Assembly (NCBI GenBank): GCA_031772115.1
Contig: JAPDPK010000220.1
Coordinates: 623,271-687,270 of the forward strand
From: Heritiera littoralis
Taxonomy: Eukaryota; Streptophyta; Magnoliopsida; Malvales; Malvaceae
DNA: 64,000 nt
Reading direction: 5' to 3'
Part shown: piece after piece, positions 23,484 to 35,604 of the stretch
Numbering within the stretch: position 1 is the first letter of the stretch
Layout of the letters: every line of letters starts with the position of its first letter
Notes under the pieces: model-generated
What the model was told of the DNA's origin: nothing
Seen by the model: the letters and a program-made list of their open reading frames with translations, nothing else
Database searches by the model: none
Position numbers and translations under genes: made by a program

Positions 23484-23485
23484 GA

Positions 23486-23549
<64 letters not shown>

Positions 23550-24024
23550 TTGGTTTCTATTAACTTATTTATTATTATTAATTTCTTTTTTTTTAAGGTA
23601 TCATTTTTTTATATCTTTTATATATATATTCTATACATATATATATATATATATTTTCTTGTTCTTACAACTATGATTTGTACCTATATACGTATATTCC
23701 CGAATACGTGTATGTGTATATATATATATTTCAAATTTCATGCATGTACTTTGCAATAATACATGTCACGTACACACTTATTTTTGGATATATCTCTATT
23801 TACCCAAGGCTTACGTATTTAAATTCCTTATATACACATACGTTGCGTATACTGTATTAGTGTACGATATACGTTCTACTTGAAGGCTTCTTTTCTATGA
23901 ATATGAACTATAGTAGTTTTATATATTCTAAGCTTTTCCTTGAAGTACATGTTTTTACCACATACACATAAATCACACCTTGAGTACATATATATTTTAA
24001 GAAAATCACGGTTCTCACAATTAT

Positions 24025-25567
24025 ACTCCAATCTTAATAAATTAAATTTTAATTCATGGGTTCTAAGGTAGGAATAATCATTTTTAACCCACAATATTTT
24101 ACTGCCCAGAAAATGAGTTGAAAAATCTCCCCTAAAAATAAGAGATTTTCCAAATTCAAACCACTTACAAAATACAATCATTTCATATATCCTAATCATA
24201 GTAATCATTTTCGCAGTCCACATCAAACACGTCATACATACATTATATCAACAATCATAACATCCACAACTATTCATCACATACACATCATATTAGACAA
24301 TCATACTATCTACCACAAATCACAAATTACACATCGTAGGACACCTAAATGAGACACATTAGTTCATTTGTTGAGTCTACATCCCATCATATAGTACTGT
24401 ACAAGAATTTGCCTGAAAATAAAGTCACATACAAAAATAAATATCTATGTACAATAGGATCTCAAGTGTATGCCTCGAAGACTAGGGTCACTACCTGGAC
24501 CTGCACTACTAAAAAGTTGCTTTTGACAATCTACAATTTAAGCTTAATCTATTGAAGGTTTTAAAAAAGTTTAATGAGCAAGGCTCAGTAAAATACTCAT
24601 ATAAGCGTAGAAGTAGAATTATATTGTTCTAAATGCAATGCATGTAGTTTGCAAGCTTAAATCCTCATATCACATCCAATCATAGAGTCATACACGGTAA
24701 CTCGATATCATGTATTAAAAGATGCTAGGTGTGCCAGGTTTTGGGGTTAGGATAGAATGGTACTTTGAAGCACCTCATTATTCATGTCCTCGGCACCTAT
24801 TAACAAGAGCGTCAAATCATTATATTTATTAATTGCCGTATCCATCTATAATATTGATCACTTAATGGATATCAATCTAATAGAACATAATATCAATCCA
24901 CATTATCAATTCACTTAACCCAATGTCAATCAAATATAGCATGCACCTAGTGATTTAAAAAATGCAAGCTTAATCATATGGCTTTTAATATCAAGCTACG
25001 TGCAAAGTGTACTATTTCAAATCATGTCATGCATGGTATAAAATCATGTCTAATAACATACACCGTCTAAAAATCATATCATATGTGCGCTTTTAAAGTA
25101 TGTGCATTCTCAAGCATGTCACGTAGGCTATAAACAAATATGATCAAAGTTCAAATTTCTAATTTCAATTCAAATACACGTGCTCTTTCAAAAAATCAAA
25201 GTTTGATATTTCAAAATTCGAAATTCAAAGTTTCTAAAACGATGCTTTGAACATTGTTTGGAGTTTCAAATTGTATATTTTGATAATCCAAAACCATGCT
25301 TAGATTTTTTTTTTGTTCAGACAATGCTCAGATTGAGTACAAAACATATATGCTATTCTGCTCAAGTTTCAAAAATTCAAGTTCAAAGTTCTAAATCAAT
25401 ACTTTAAACGATGTTCAAAGTTCTAAAACAATGTTTTGATAGTTCTAAAATAATACTCGTTCCATTGTCTAGAGTTCTAAATCAATAGTTCAAAATTATA
25501 CTCGAACTATTGTCTAGAGTTCGAAATCAATTGTTCGAAAAGCTCAAAGCACAATTTCGAAAGTTTG
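24025..25567 (+). other. LTR D, second piece
   Basis: Non-coding LTR sequence between E and F. It parallels LTR H at 37,180-37,800 (AATCATTTTTA... CCCCTAAAAATAAGAGATTT against CCCCTTTTATAATAAGAGATT). It carries the GCTCAGTAAA box with CATATAAG. From 25,170 to 25,565 it becomes a run of TTCAAA / TTCTAAA-type microsequence. No gene. Confidence 0.75.
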
Positions 25568-25572
25568 ATAAT

Positions 25573-28027
25573 TGTCATAACGTGTAGGTCCGTGAACCTA
25601 ATCGCTAGACTTTAAAATTCTAGGAGTCGCCACCAACCATTCAAACCTAAGGTGTGATTGGTCACCTATTCTTGTCTAAAGATAAGGCTTGGTCTACGTT
25701 CAAAGATTCTTAGACTCGGGAGTACGGTTACGTATGGGGAAGGATTAGCACCCCCACAACGCCCATCCTAGAATGGTACCACTTAGTCTTAGGTTATTTT
25801 CTAAATTTGCTTAGGTTAATCTTTAATTTCGATATGCTTAATATTGAAAGATAATTCTAAGTCCTCCATTAAGCTGGTGGGATAACTTAAAAAATCCTTC
25901 TCACCTCAAGAGTATTCAAGTAGTACTATGTGACTTGCTTGAAGAGGCTCCGTCGTCGAATGAATTTCAGTATTTTATGGAAATTTCCTAATTGTGACTC
26001 CTCTACCCAAATTATCTTATTTTATTTTTATCATTTATTATTTTCTATTATTTTCATGACTAATATCTTATCTATTATTTATTGTTATATTTATCTTATG
26101 AATATAAATTATCTTTATTTTTTAGAAAATGAATATAAATCATTTTATCAAAAATTCCTTTAAAATCCTCCATTAAGCTGGTAGAATTTAAAAGAAATTC
26201 TCTTACCTAAAGATTTCCAAAGTATTACTTAAGCGTAACCTTCTTCGAAATCTTATCATCGGAATAATCGATACTCACTTTCATGAATTATTGTTATCTG
26301 ACTCTTATCATTATTATATTTTTATTTATCATATTCTTTTATTATTATTTATTATATTTTTACATAATGTACATGAATTATTTTTTATTAAAAATTCCCT
26401 TTAGCTCCTTCCATTAAGCTGGTCAGACCATGAAGGAAATTCTCTTACCTAGAGATTCCAAAGTATTACTTAAGCGTAATCCTCTTTAGAATCTCATCAT
26501 CAGAATAAATCATGTTCGCCTTTAATATTTTTTATTTACTGAATCTTATCACTATTTTATTATTTTAACTTTGTGTTTTGTATTTATATTTATATATTTT
26601 TAATTACAATTTCTTGAGACCTTACCCAATAAATCAAGCATACAACATTAATTACATCCTAATTACTCATGCAAATCATACAAGTTAATTATATCAATCA
26701 TTAACATGCAAAATTAGTATTTTATAAATAATTTATTTAATCAAGTTACCATACAAAGTCATATTAATTAAATTTTATTGTTAAGTCAAATTATTAAATT
26801 AAACTATTTAAACTATTAAGTCAAATTTATTATTAAATCATTAACATATTATTAAACTACAAAATTAGTTAAAGTGGAGAACGAATGACTAACATAAACT
26901 TACCTGTTCCACGTGCTTCCAATCTTTCTTTGTTTTCCTTGGGACGTGAGTGGAGGCAAGCGATGGAGGTGTGCTATGATGTTCGGAAATCAACCAAACG
27001 AGAGAAGTCTGATACTGTAACCGGTTCTATAAGCTTATAACAGCAACCAATGGCTTGCAGCACAAAAATTGGGTGGAATGGATGATGACGGTGCTGAAGC
27101 GAGGATAGAAGTGCAGCAACTGTTCAAGGCGACAGGAATAATTTTGGTTGCAGAGGTAATGGTGCAGTGCACAATCGAGAAAGAACCAGTAGTTGATGGT
27201 TTGTGGTGCGGCTCGGCAAGGTGATAATGGCAGTGCAGCAAGGTTAACGATAATGATGGTTAACCAAGATGATGATTCACGATAGAGGCAGGGTCGGTTT
27301 GTAAGTTAGGTGGAGGATGGCTAATGACATAGGCAGAAACAATGGAAGTAGTGGACGATGGGGATAGTGTCTGGATTAATTTGAAGATGAAAACAGAGGC
27401 TGTAGCTTAAAGACAAGGGCTGGTTTTCAATGAAGATGCAAGGTACATGGGTAGGACGAGGTAATGGGGTGGTGACGATGTGCAGAGGGTGCAAATGAAG
27501 ATGTTGACGGTCAGGCTCAGTGATAAGGCCGTGATCAGTGCAAGCTTGAACGATGGTGAACAAGGTTTGATGGCTGTATAAGTGATGGTGCAAGGCGAAG
27601 AAGATAGAAGCTTGGTGATGATGATGGCTTAGTGATCCTCCCTCAACAGTCAAGAGTGCTCCCTTTTTTATAATAAAAAATTTATTTGAGTCCTAATACA
27701 ACTCTACCTATTTTATTAATTTTCTCCTATTTTTAACATTTTATCTATTTCTTATATTAATCATCTAACTCTACCAAATTTAATATTAATCCAAATAATT
27801 ATCCTAAAAAATCTAATTATCCTATCCTAAAATTAATTTTGTTATTTTTTTCTTTGTCTTTTTTAATTTTTCCTAAATACTATTTTAATTTTAATTTCCT
27901 AATTAATGTTAATTCTAAATCTAAAAATTCTAATTTAAATTACTAAATTATTTAAAATACAATGTCACTTAACTCTACTAATTATTTTTCTACAAGTTAA
28001 GACCTTGGACAAAATACGGTGTCTACA
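25573..28027 (+). mobile_element. Solo LTR F, Ogre/Tat-like (target duplication ATAAT)
   Basis: The 2455-bp insert starts TGTCATAACGTGTAGGTCCG and ends TACGGTGTCTACA, with perfect duplications ATAAT at 25,568-25,572 and 28,028-28,032. The head contains AGGAGTCGCCACCAACC and TACGGTTACGTATGGGGAAG followed by GATTAGCACCCC, motifs I recall from LTRs of plant Ogre/Tat gypsy elements. It is a different family from D, E, G, H and J. A threefold repeat lies at 25,858-26,510. The minus-strand frames at 27,035-27,241 and 27,321-27,653 are histidine- and leucine-rich chance frames. Confidence 0.88.
25858..26510 (+). repeat. Three tandem copies of a 240-300 bp unit in LTR F
   Basis: Each copy starts near a TCCATTAAGCTGG block (about 25,866, 26,169 and 26,410). 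It continues with AAATTCTCTTACCTA-AGATT, CAAAGTATTACTTAAGCGTAA and ATCTYATCATCRGAATAA, then a TTATTATTT-rich spacer of varying length. Copy 1 is the most diverged. Confidence 0.85.
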
Positions 28028-28032
28028 ATAAT

Positions 28033-29952
28033 CAAATTATACTTGATCACATTCTAATAACAAGGCTTTAGCACCACTCAAAGCCTATCACAAATTTGAA
28101 AATCGAATAACCAAATCATTCTTGATCAAGTAAAAAAACAAAGCGTTTGGGCTGTTTAATACAAATCAAATAATGTTTTATTTAAAAATTGAATTTAGAA
28201 AAAGTTATGATTTAATCATATCGAACTCATCAATAAAGCCTTATCTAATCACATAGTAACTGGTCAATGTGTTGAACATCTTTGGACTAAAGAGCCATCC
28301 ATGGCTATAGATTCGAAAACTCCAGTTCCATTGATCAAGTACGAATTGAGACTTGTCTATGACAATTGTCGAACAAGTATGATTGCCTAAGGAGTGATCT
28401 CCACTTAGGCACTTTCATAGTAGTTTATTGACATAAAGTATTAGCCGTAATCTAAAAATCTAAATTTCAAAAAGTTCTAAAAGTTTAGATTCTCCAACCG
28501 TTCACATATACTGAAATTTGAAAAGTTTGTAAAATCACAAGTGCTATTATGCTTTCCTTTGAAACCCATCTATGCACATATAGCATGCCACAAGCTCATT
28601 TCTTTCCAAAAACAATTCAAATATGTTCAAAGATCAATCATATGCTTTTAAAACAATCCGCACTTTCAATTAGTCAAACAACATGTCATGCATGCTTAAA
28701 GTCAATGCATTTATGTAAAGAGTCTCAAAAACTATTGATATGGGTGTCATGCATCATGCCAAGGTATCACTCTCCCATAAATTTTTTTCAAATTATATTT
28801 AATCATGGTGTCAAGTGTTATACTGATTACCACTATCACATGACTATTTTATCCAATTCAATTGCATTACACATTAAATCAAGTAGTCACATGCACCACA
28901 ATGTGCTACTATGCCTTGATTATGCAGTAAGGTCACGCAACATGTGTGTACATACATACATACTCATATATATAAATATATATATATATATATCTCCCAA
29001 TATCATCCGTATATATATTTTTATTCTAATGGTAACCACAATAATCAATTATCATTCAACTTCACAGTTCTAACTTCACCATCGTAATCCATCACACCTC
29101 AATGTGTCACAGATATTAATATTCCAACAATTTTCATAAGACATTAGAATCACTCATCTATTCTCAAGTTTCACATACCATAGCAACCAATGCACCATGG
29201 CTCACATTCTGATTTCACATATCATTTAATTATTCCTTATCAATGTCAAATAAATACTAATTCGACTCACTACAATAAATAATCCACACAACCAATATCT
29301 CATATCTCACCTTCAAGTTATTCATTTTGTTTCCACCAAGATCCATAAGTCATACTTATAAATGTCACCACAAATCAAAATTCATATCATAACATCCTCC
29401 CACATGACCATTTATAAAAATTCTCTTCCCACCATACAAGTTTCATATTCTTTCAAAGGGACTATACTTTCTTCATTCACATATTCATCTATTTCTATCA
29501 ATACTCTAACTACATTTTACAACATTCAAGATATTCACAAATTTTCATTTAAATTCTATCATCACTCTAATGATATTTTAACATTATAATAATGTTACTC
29601 CAATAACATTCCACATAATTCCAATCTTATTTCACCATGTTCCAACAAATTTCTTAAATATTCAATCGACATTCCAAATAATTAACCCATCCAATCCCAA
29701 CAATATTTTTTAAAAAGATTCTATCATTATCTCACAATGTTCCAAACTATAATATTCTAATCAAGTCATCTTCTTTCATATTTCATTGCCAAATTTGGCA
29801 CATTCCATAAATTTTCTTGTATATTCTCTAAATATTCAGAGTGAATATGCAAGCAATACTCAAATAATACAACAATTACAATATTCACATTTCCAACAAT
29901 TTCTCAATATCATTTTTAAATACTCAAAATCAGTCATTCCTATTACAATATA
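28033..29952 (+). other. LTR D, third piece
   Basis: Non-coding LTR sequence. It includes the conserved block GAGCCATCCATGGCTATAG... GAGACTTGTCTATGAC... GTCGAACAAG (28,291-28,370), which matches E at 21,480-21,580. The rest is A/C/T-rich with ATTC-type microsequence. The 174-codon frame at 28,549-29,073 and the frame at 29,362-29,589 show no domain and lie inside LTR sequence, so they are not called. Confidence 0.7.
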
Positions 29953-29957
29953 ATTCT

Positions 29958-30167
29958 TGTCAATGTTTAGGGTTTGAATTGAATTGTTTATTGAATAATA
30001 CGTTTGTTTATATACACAAGGGCTCTAGCACTAAATTAGGAAACTACTCCTAATACTAATTGAAATCCCTAAACTTACGGGATCTCAATAAATACATAAT
30101 TACAACTAAATATATGGACTTGATTCTAGGAAATATTTATTTTCCTAAAATAATACGGTTTCCCACA
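29958..30167 (-). repeat. Copia 3' LTR (left on the plus strand)
   Basis: 210 bp, TGTCAATG... CCCACA on the plus strand. Identical to the other LTR except G at 30,022 where the right copy has C (34,970). Confidence 0.97.
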
Positions 30168-30176
30168 CTCCCCCTC
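30168..30176 (-). promoter_or_regulatory. Copia polypurine tract
   Basis: On the minus strand GAGGGGGAG abuts the TGTGGG start of the 3' LTR. Confidence 0.9.
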
Positions 30177-30985
30177 AAGCTGGTGAATAGGAATTTTCCA
30201 TTCCCAGCTTGGATACAATTCTCTCAAATGCCGTGCTACTCAACCCTTTGGTGAGGATATCAGCAAGTTGCCCATGTGTTGACACATATGGAGTACATAT
30301 CAAGCCACTGTCTAACTTCTCCTTGATGAAATGTCTATCCACCTCGATATGCTTCGTTCGATCATGTTGTACTGGATTATGAGCTATGCTGATTGCTGAT
30401 TTATTGTCACAGTAGAGCCTCATAGGCCCTTCCCATTTAATCTTTAAGTCTTCTAGGATAATTTTCAGCCAAAGTAGCTCACACACGCCTTGTGCCATTG
30501 CACGAAATTCTGCCTCAGCACTAGAACGTGCTACTACACTCTGTTTCTTGCTTCTCCATGTCACAAGATTCCCTCCAAGAAAGGTACAATACCCGGAGGT
30601 TGATCTCCTATCGATGATCGATCCTGCATAGTCAGCATCAGTATAGGCTTCAAGTGTCGTACTCCTATTCCTCTTGAACAGAATTCCTCTTCCTGGTGTT
30701 CCTTTAAGATACTGCAAAATTCGGTGGGCAGCCTGCAAATGAACCTCTCTTGGACTATGCATAAACTGACTGATTAAGCTCACCGCATAAGCTATATCAG
30801 GTCTGGTATGTGATAAGTAAATCAGTCTTCCCACGAGACGTTGATACATTTCCTTGTCTACTGTGGCATCTTCCTCTGCTTTTCCTAGCTTGAGGTTTGG
30901 GTCCATAGGAGTACTTGCGGGTTTGCATGCAGTTTTGCCCGTTTCCTTGAGCAAATCCGTAACATACTTCTGTTGGGATATAAAA
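30175..30985 (-). pseudogene. Copia RNase H domain (end of gag-pol)
   Basis: This is the C-terminal part of the polyprotein, which removes the RNA strand of RNA/DNA hybrids. It is open from the frameshift near 30,990 to the stop at 30,175. It carries the connection motif TPMDPNLKLG, RPDIAYAVSLISQFM, then RNase H landmarks AYTDADYAGS, SSAEAEFRAMA, LYCDNKSAI and HIEVDRHFIKEK. The stop almost touches the polypurine tract, as is usual for copia elements. No damage is seen inside the domain. The separation from reverse transcriptase is a one-base loss in a T run. Confidence 0.88.
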
Positions 30986-31988
30986 ATCCTTTTCTAGAGT
31001 GCGCAACTTCAATTCCCAGAAAATATTTCAATCTTCCCAAAGTCTTAATTTCAAACTCCTTAGCCAAGCATTGACTCAATATTTGCTGCTCCCTTTTGTC
31101 ATCTCCAGTTAATATAATGTCATCCACATATACTAACAGTGCTGTTACTCCCCCTGAAGCAGAATGTTTGATAAACAATGTGTGATCCCCCTGACTTTGT
31201 TTGTATCCCATGGCCAACATGACTCTAGCAAATCTTCCAAACCAAGCTCGAGGAGATTGCTTCAGGCCATACAAAGCTTTGTTCAACTTACATACAGTAT
31301 TGGCAATCACATTCCTTCCATAACCTGGTGGAATCTCCATATAAATCTCCTCCTTAAGCTCCCCGTGTAAGAAGGCATTTTTCACATCAAATTGCTGTAG
31401 TTCCCAACCAAAATTGGCAGCTAGAGATAAGATTACTCTGACTGTATTCATCTTAGCAACTGGGGCAAACGTCTCTAGGTAGTCAATCCCATAAGTCTGT
31501 GTATACCCTTTAGCTACCAACCTCGCCTTGTATCTCTCAATTGACCCATCTGCCTTGTATTTCACAGTATAAACCCACTTGCACCCCACCGACCTTTTTC
31601 CTGCTGGTAACTTCACCAACTCCCAAGTTTTATTCTTCTCTAGAGCCTCCATCTCCACATCCATGGCTTGTTTCCATTTTTCATTAGACAATGCCTCAGA
31701 TAAGGTAGTAGGAATGGTGGTGTTCTTTAGGCTTACAAGGAAGGCTTTGTAGGTTGGTGAGAAATTTTTAAATGATAGGTAGTGTGAAAGAGGATATAAT
31801 GGCTGTTTTGTACACTTTCTGGTCCCTTTTCTAATAGCAATTGGAAGGTCCTGGTCATCTTCAGTATCAGTAATTTGGGCTTTGGTTTCACTCTGTAATG
31901 CGGGAAAGTTAGTAATTGTTACCTCATTTGAAGGACTTGAGTTGGACTCTTGAACTTGCATAGATCCTGGATTGGCCTTTTTCTGCCT
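30985..31988 (-). pseudogene. Copia reverse transcriptase domain
   Basis: The open frame on the minus strand contains WKQAMDVEMEAL, KWVYTVKYKADGSIERYKAR, LVAKGYTQ, DYLETFAPVAKM, QFDVKNAFLHGEL, LYGLKQSPRAW and the catalytic YVDD followed by IILTGDD. These are standard copia reverse transcriptase blocks, with both active-site aspartates present. The frame is cut off from integrase by an in-frame TGA at 31,989-31,991. It is lost again near 30,990 by a single-base deletion next to a T run, after which RNase H continues in another frame. Confidence 0.9.
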
Positions 31989-32735
31989 TCAGTACACCAA
32001 GTTTTTACCAAATCTCACATCTCCAAGAGCAGATTCGGGGTTAGGTACTAGTTTGGGTTCAGACACATTTGGTGCAGTAAGAGTGGTCTTATTTGACTCA
32101 GGTTCAAGTTCACCAACAACTGGGGCATTTGACTCAGGTTCAGACTCAACAGATGGCTCAACAGACAGTTGGGGCATATGATTGGGTTGAGACAAAAGTG
32201 AAAGATCAGGCAACCCAAGAAAACCTTCCTTATCTTCCCTAAGACTCTCCCCCTGAAGATAAGGTTGAGTGAAATAAGCCTCTTGTTCATTGAATGTTAC
32301 ATCTCGTGACACATAAAATTTCTTAGACGGAGGATGGTAACACTTATATCCTTTCTGAGTTGAGGAATACCAATAAAAACACACTTTAGAGCTCTAGGGT
32401 CTAGCTTCCCCCTGTCTTGACTGTGGATATGAACAAAGGACACACACCCAAAAATGCGAGGTGTAAGATTGTTTGTGGTAGAGAGGTTCGGATAGAATGA
32501 AGAAAGCACATCCATTGGACTTTTGAATCCTAGAACTCTAGAGGGTAATCTATTGATGAGATGAGTGGCTGTGAGAACTGCTTCCCCCCAGAAACTTTTT
32601 GGCACATTTTTTTGATACAACAGTGCTCGGGTTTGGTCTAAAAGGTGCCCATTTTTTCTTTCGGCGACTCCATTTTGTTGTGGTGTTCTCACACAGGAAG
32701 ACTCGTGAATTATTCCTCTCTTTGACAAAAAGGGG
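31989..32735 (-). pseudogene. Copia integrase C-terminal half and spacer, frameshifted
   Basis: The second half of integrase follows a one-base loss near 32,725-32,735. It has RTPQQNGVAERKN with the third catalytic residue (glutamate), then FWGEAVLTATHLINRLPS and FGCVSFVHI. A further frameshift near 32,385 moves reading to the YWYSSTQKGYKCYHPPSKKF segment, then to a serine- and glutamate-rich spacer. The stretch closes with the TGA at 31,989-31,991. Integrase inserts the DNA copy into the chromosome; here it could not be made in one piece. Confidence 0.88.
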
Positions 32736-34689
32736 TAAGAATTTGATTGAAATAATCCTTGGCATTGTCTGACCTAAGTTTTTTAATACTCACACCAAAT
32801 TGGTTTTTTACCATGGAGTAGAAATTAGGGAACACAGTGCTAACATCTGACTTATGTTTAAGCAAGAAAACCCAGGTAACTCGGGTACAATCATCAATAA
32901 AAGTCACAAACCATCGTGCCCCTGACACATTAGCAACAGTAGAGGGACCCCAAATATCAGTGTGAACAAGATAAAAAGGAAAAATGCTTCTTTTATTGCT
33001 TATTGGAAAAGGTATACGCTTGTGTTTGGCAAGTTCACACACCTCACAATGAAGACTCTCAATATCCAACTTTGTAAACAATGAAGGAAACAGAATTTTA
33101 ATAACCCTAAATGATGGATGTCCTAACTGACAATGGTAAAGAAAAACTTTCTCCTTACTAGATAACATAGACTCGGACATGAATGAGTGGGGTGATCTGC
33201 TCTCGAATATGTTTGACTTGTTTAATTCCGCAAGGTAGTAAAGACCATCCCGTTCTCTAGCACGTCCAATCGTCCTCCCCGAATCCTTGTCCTGAAATAA
33301 ACAATAACTACTGTGAAAAGTCACATTACAAAGCAAGTCTTGTGTGAGTTTCTGTACAGAGACAAGATTGGTGGATAGCTTAGGAACATGAAGGACATTT
33401 TTCAAGGTTATGGATGGGTTTATTTGAACATCTCCTATACCAGCTACGGTTGCTAAGGATCCATCAGCTGTGGCTATTTTCTTATTGCTTGAACATGGTG
33501 AGTATGTGGAAAAATGTTTGGATGAGTGGGTCATGTGATCGGTGGCTCCTGAATCCATGATCCAAGATTGAGTAAAGGATGTTTCTGAGGCATTTAATCC
33601 AAATGAAAATAGAAGCTTACCTGAATACGCCAAAGTACAAGTACCTGTAGGTTTCTCGAGGTTACTTAAGAATGATCTCACTCTTTCCACCTCCTCTTGG
33701 TTAAGACTTGCTGGTTCCTGCTTGGCTTCTCCATGTGGTGCGTTACCAGCAACATGGGCTTGCCCATTACCCCTCGACGGATTATCTCTTTGACCCCACT
33801 CACGGCTGGGAGGTTTCCCATGCAGTTTCCAGCATTTCTCACGAGTGTGGCGCCCCTTTTTGCAGTAGGTGCACCATAATCCATCACGGCCTTGAGCCTT
33901 GGGCTGACCACTCTTGCCTACTTCAATGGCAGCCTTCCTTTCCATGCTTGTCGAACCATTTTTTACACTTTCAGCTACCATGGCTGAACCATCTACAGTT
34001 TGAGGATCAAGCATCAAGCTCCTTCTACTTTCTTCACTCCGAATAATAGCCACCACTTCATTGAAGCATGGAATTTCCTGCTTTCCGAGAATTTGGATCC
34101 TGACTTGATCAAACTCAGAGTTTAAACCAACAAGAAAGTCATAAACTCTATCTCGTTCAATAAAATCCTTTAGTATGGCTGCATCATCCGGGCATTTAGT
34201 CTGAATCACCCTATAGTGGTCAAGTTCTTGCCATAGAGATTTCAATTGGTTGGCATATTCGGTCACAGTCTTGCTTCCTTGCTTCGCAGCCATAGTCTTG
34301 ACCTTCACCTCGTACACTTGAGCTGCATCTCTGGCCTTTGAGTAGGTCTGTTGGATTGCATCCCAAATGTCCTTGGCCGTAGCCATGAACATAACCGTAT
34401 CACTTATCTCGGGCACCATAGAATTCCATAACCACGCCATAATCATGGAATCCTCTTCATCCCATACTCCAAAACCTGAATCTCCTGGCTTCGGTCCCGT
34501 ACCTAACAGATGGCCGATCTTCCCTTTGCCTTTCAAGATTGTACGAACAAGTTGGGACCACTTGAGGTAATTCTTTCCATCCAATCTGTAGGCAGCTTGA
34601 ATGGCTTGCAATTCTCCCTGCGATTGAGTTTTGCCTCCTTCATCCAATGGAACTACAGCAGTCGTACCAATCTCCTTGGTCTCTGACAT
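32710..34689 (-). pseudogene. Copia gag, protease and integrase N-terminal half
   Basis: The long open frame can be read from 34,869, but the start is most likely Met at 34,689 (MSETKEIGTT), matching the usual distance from gag. From that Met: UBN2-type gag (about residues 35-225, with YLKWSQLVRTILKGKGKIGH and WDAIQQTYSKARDAAQVYE), a CCHC zinc knuckle (about 273-286, CTYCKKGRHTREKC), protease with the active-site DSG (379-381, IMDSGATDHMT), pre-integrase LYHCQLGHPS, zinc-binding LHCEVCELAK, and the first two integrase acidic residues (HTDIWGP, RSDNAKDY). It then runs into a frameshift at about 32,730. Intact until that point. Confidence 0.92.
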
Positions 34690-34893
34690 CGTCCTTGGTC
34701 TCCAATGGGCAGAAATTAACAGATTACTTGAAGAAGAAAGAAAAAAACAGCAATGATAAAAAATTTCCAGCAATGAAGGCTGGTAAAGCACTGTAAATGC
34801 TCTGTTTTGGCAGTAGAAAAACAGAGCAAAACAGAAAAGAAAAACTATGACAGGCCAAAAAAAAAACACCTAATTTCCCAGAAAAATCTTACT

Positions 34894-34905
34894 GCTCTGA
34901 TGCCA
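34894..34905 (-). promoter_or_regulatory. Copia primer binding site (tRNA-Met type)
   Basis: On the minus strand TGGCATCAGAGC directly follows the LTR end. It differs by one base from the usual TGGTATCAGAGC. Confidence 0.9.
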
Positions 34906-35115
34906 TGTCAATGTTTAGGGTTTGAATTGAATTGTTTATTGAATAATACGTTTGTTTATATACACAAGGCCTCTAGCACTAAATTAGGAAACTACTCCTA
35001 ATACTAATTGAAATCCCTAAACTTACGGGATCTCAATAAATACATAATTACAACTAAATATATGGACTTGATTCTAGGAAATATTTATTTTCCTAAAATA
35101 ATACGGTTTCCCACA
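34906..35115 (-). repeat. Copia 5' LTR (right on the plus strand)
   Basis: 210 bp. Same as 29,958-30,167 but for one base. Transcription of the element would start in it and run leftward. Confidence 0.97.
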
Positions 35116-35120
35116 ATTCT

Positions 35121-35604
35121 AAATCAACCTTATTTAAATATCTTACCGATTTATCGAAGCTTAACAAGTAGCAACCTCCAAGCTTAGCTAACTCCACAAT
35201 TAATCACTTAATGATTTCGCTACAATCCTAAACAATACATAAATGCTTAGAAACAAATAATTAAAACTATATACAAATTTAATTAAATAAAGCTACACTT
35301 CCCTTACTCCCTTCCAAGCTTGAAAATCCAAGAAAATTTCCATAAGCTTCTTCTTTTTCTTTTTTTCCTCTTTTTCTGCTGAACTGGTTTAGACCTTGTT
35401 CAGCCCTTGCCTTCTTGATTCAAGCATCATCGACGGCGGCTTGACGCTTTGGCGGTAGTAGCACTCTTCCTCTTTCTCTCCTTGACACGTCATTGCTAGT
35501 TGACTGACACCATCAGCCCTTTTTTTCTCTTCCTTTTCTCCTCTCATTGGTTTCTTTCTCTCGGCCACTCTCTTTCCCTTTTTTGACCTACAACGGCCTT
35601 GGCT
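35121..35604 (+). other. LTR D, fourth piece
   Basis: Non-coding LTR sequence between the copia element and LTR G. It is pyrimidine-rich (CTTTTTCTTTTTTTCC...), like the matching GC-richer zones of E and H. The minus-strand frame at 35,389-35,607 is its purine-rich complement and not a gene. Confidence 0.7.

Larger units (their letters stand above)
20133..24019 (+). mobile_element. Solo LTR E (target duplication ATTAT)
   Basis: The 3887-bp insert starts TGTCACGACCCG and ends CGGTTCTCACA, with perfect duplications ATTAT at 20,128-20,132 and 24,020-24,024. It contains the promoter-like block (20,740-20,762), a tandem repeat (21,074-21,300), the conserved palindrome (21,491-21,506), TA microsatellites, a more GC-rich stretch (22,700-23,330) and two hairpins (23,422-23,483). 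No internal domain is present, so it is a solo LTR. The overlapping short frames in the GC-rich stretch (22,744-23,327) show no domain and are not annotated. Confidence 0.9.
29958..35115 (-). mobile_element. Ty1/copia retrotransposon, recent but with broken frames
   Basis: The 5158-bp element has 210-bp LTRs at both ends (29,958-30,167 and 34,906-35,115), a perfect target duplication ATTCT (29,953-29,957 and 35,116-35,120), a primer site directly inside the right LTR and a polypurine tract inside the left. Transcription runs right to left. The order gag, protease, integrase, reverse transcriptase, RNase H is that of copia elements. The two LTRs differ at a single base, so this is the youngest LTR element that can be dated here. 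The polyprotein is interrupted by three frameshifts and one nonsense codon. Confidence 0.97.

Noticed and set aside
28549..29073. 174-codon open frame on the plus strand
   Set aside because: Lies within LTR D sequence, ends in microsatellite-encoded Ile/Tyr runs, no recognisable motif.
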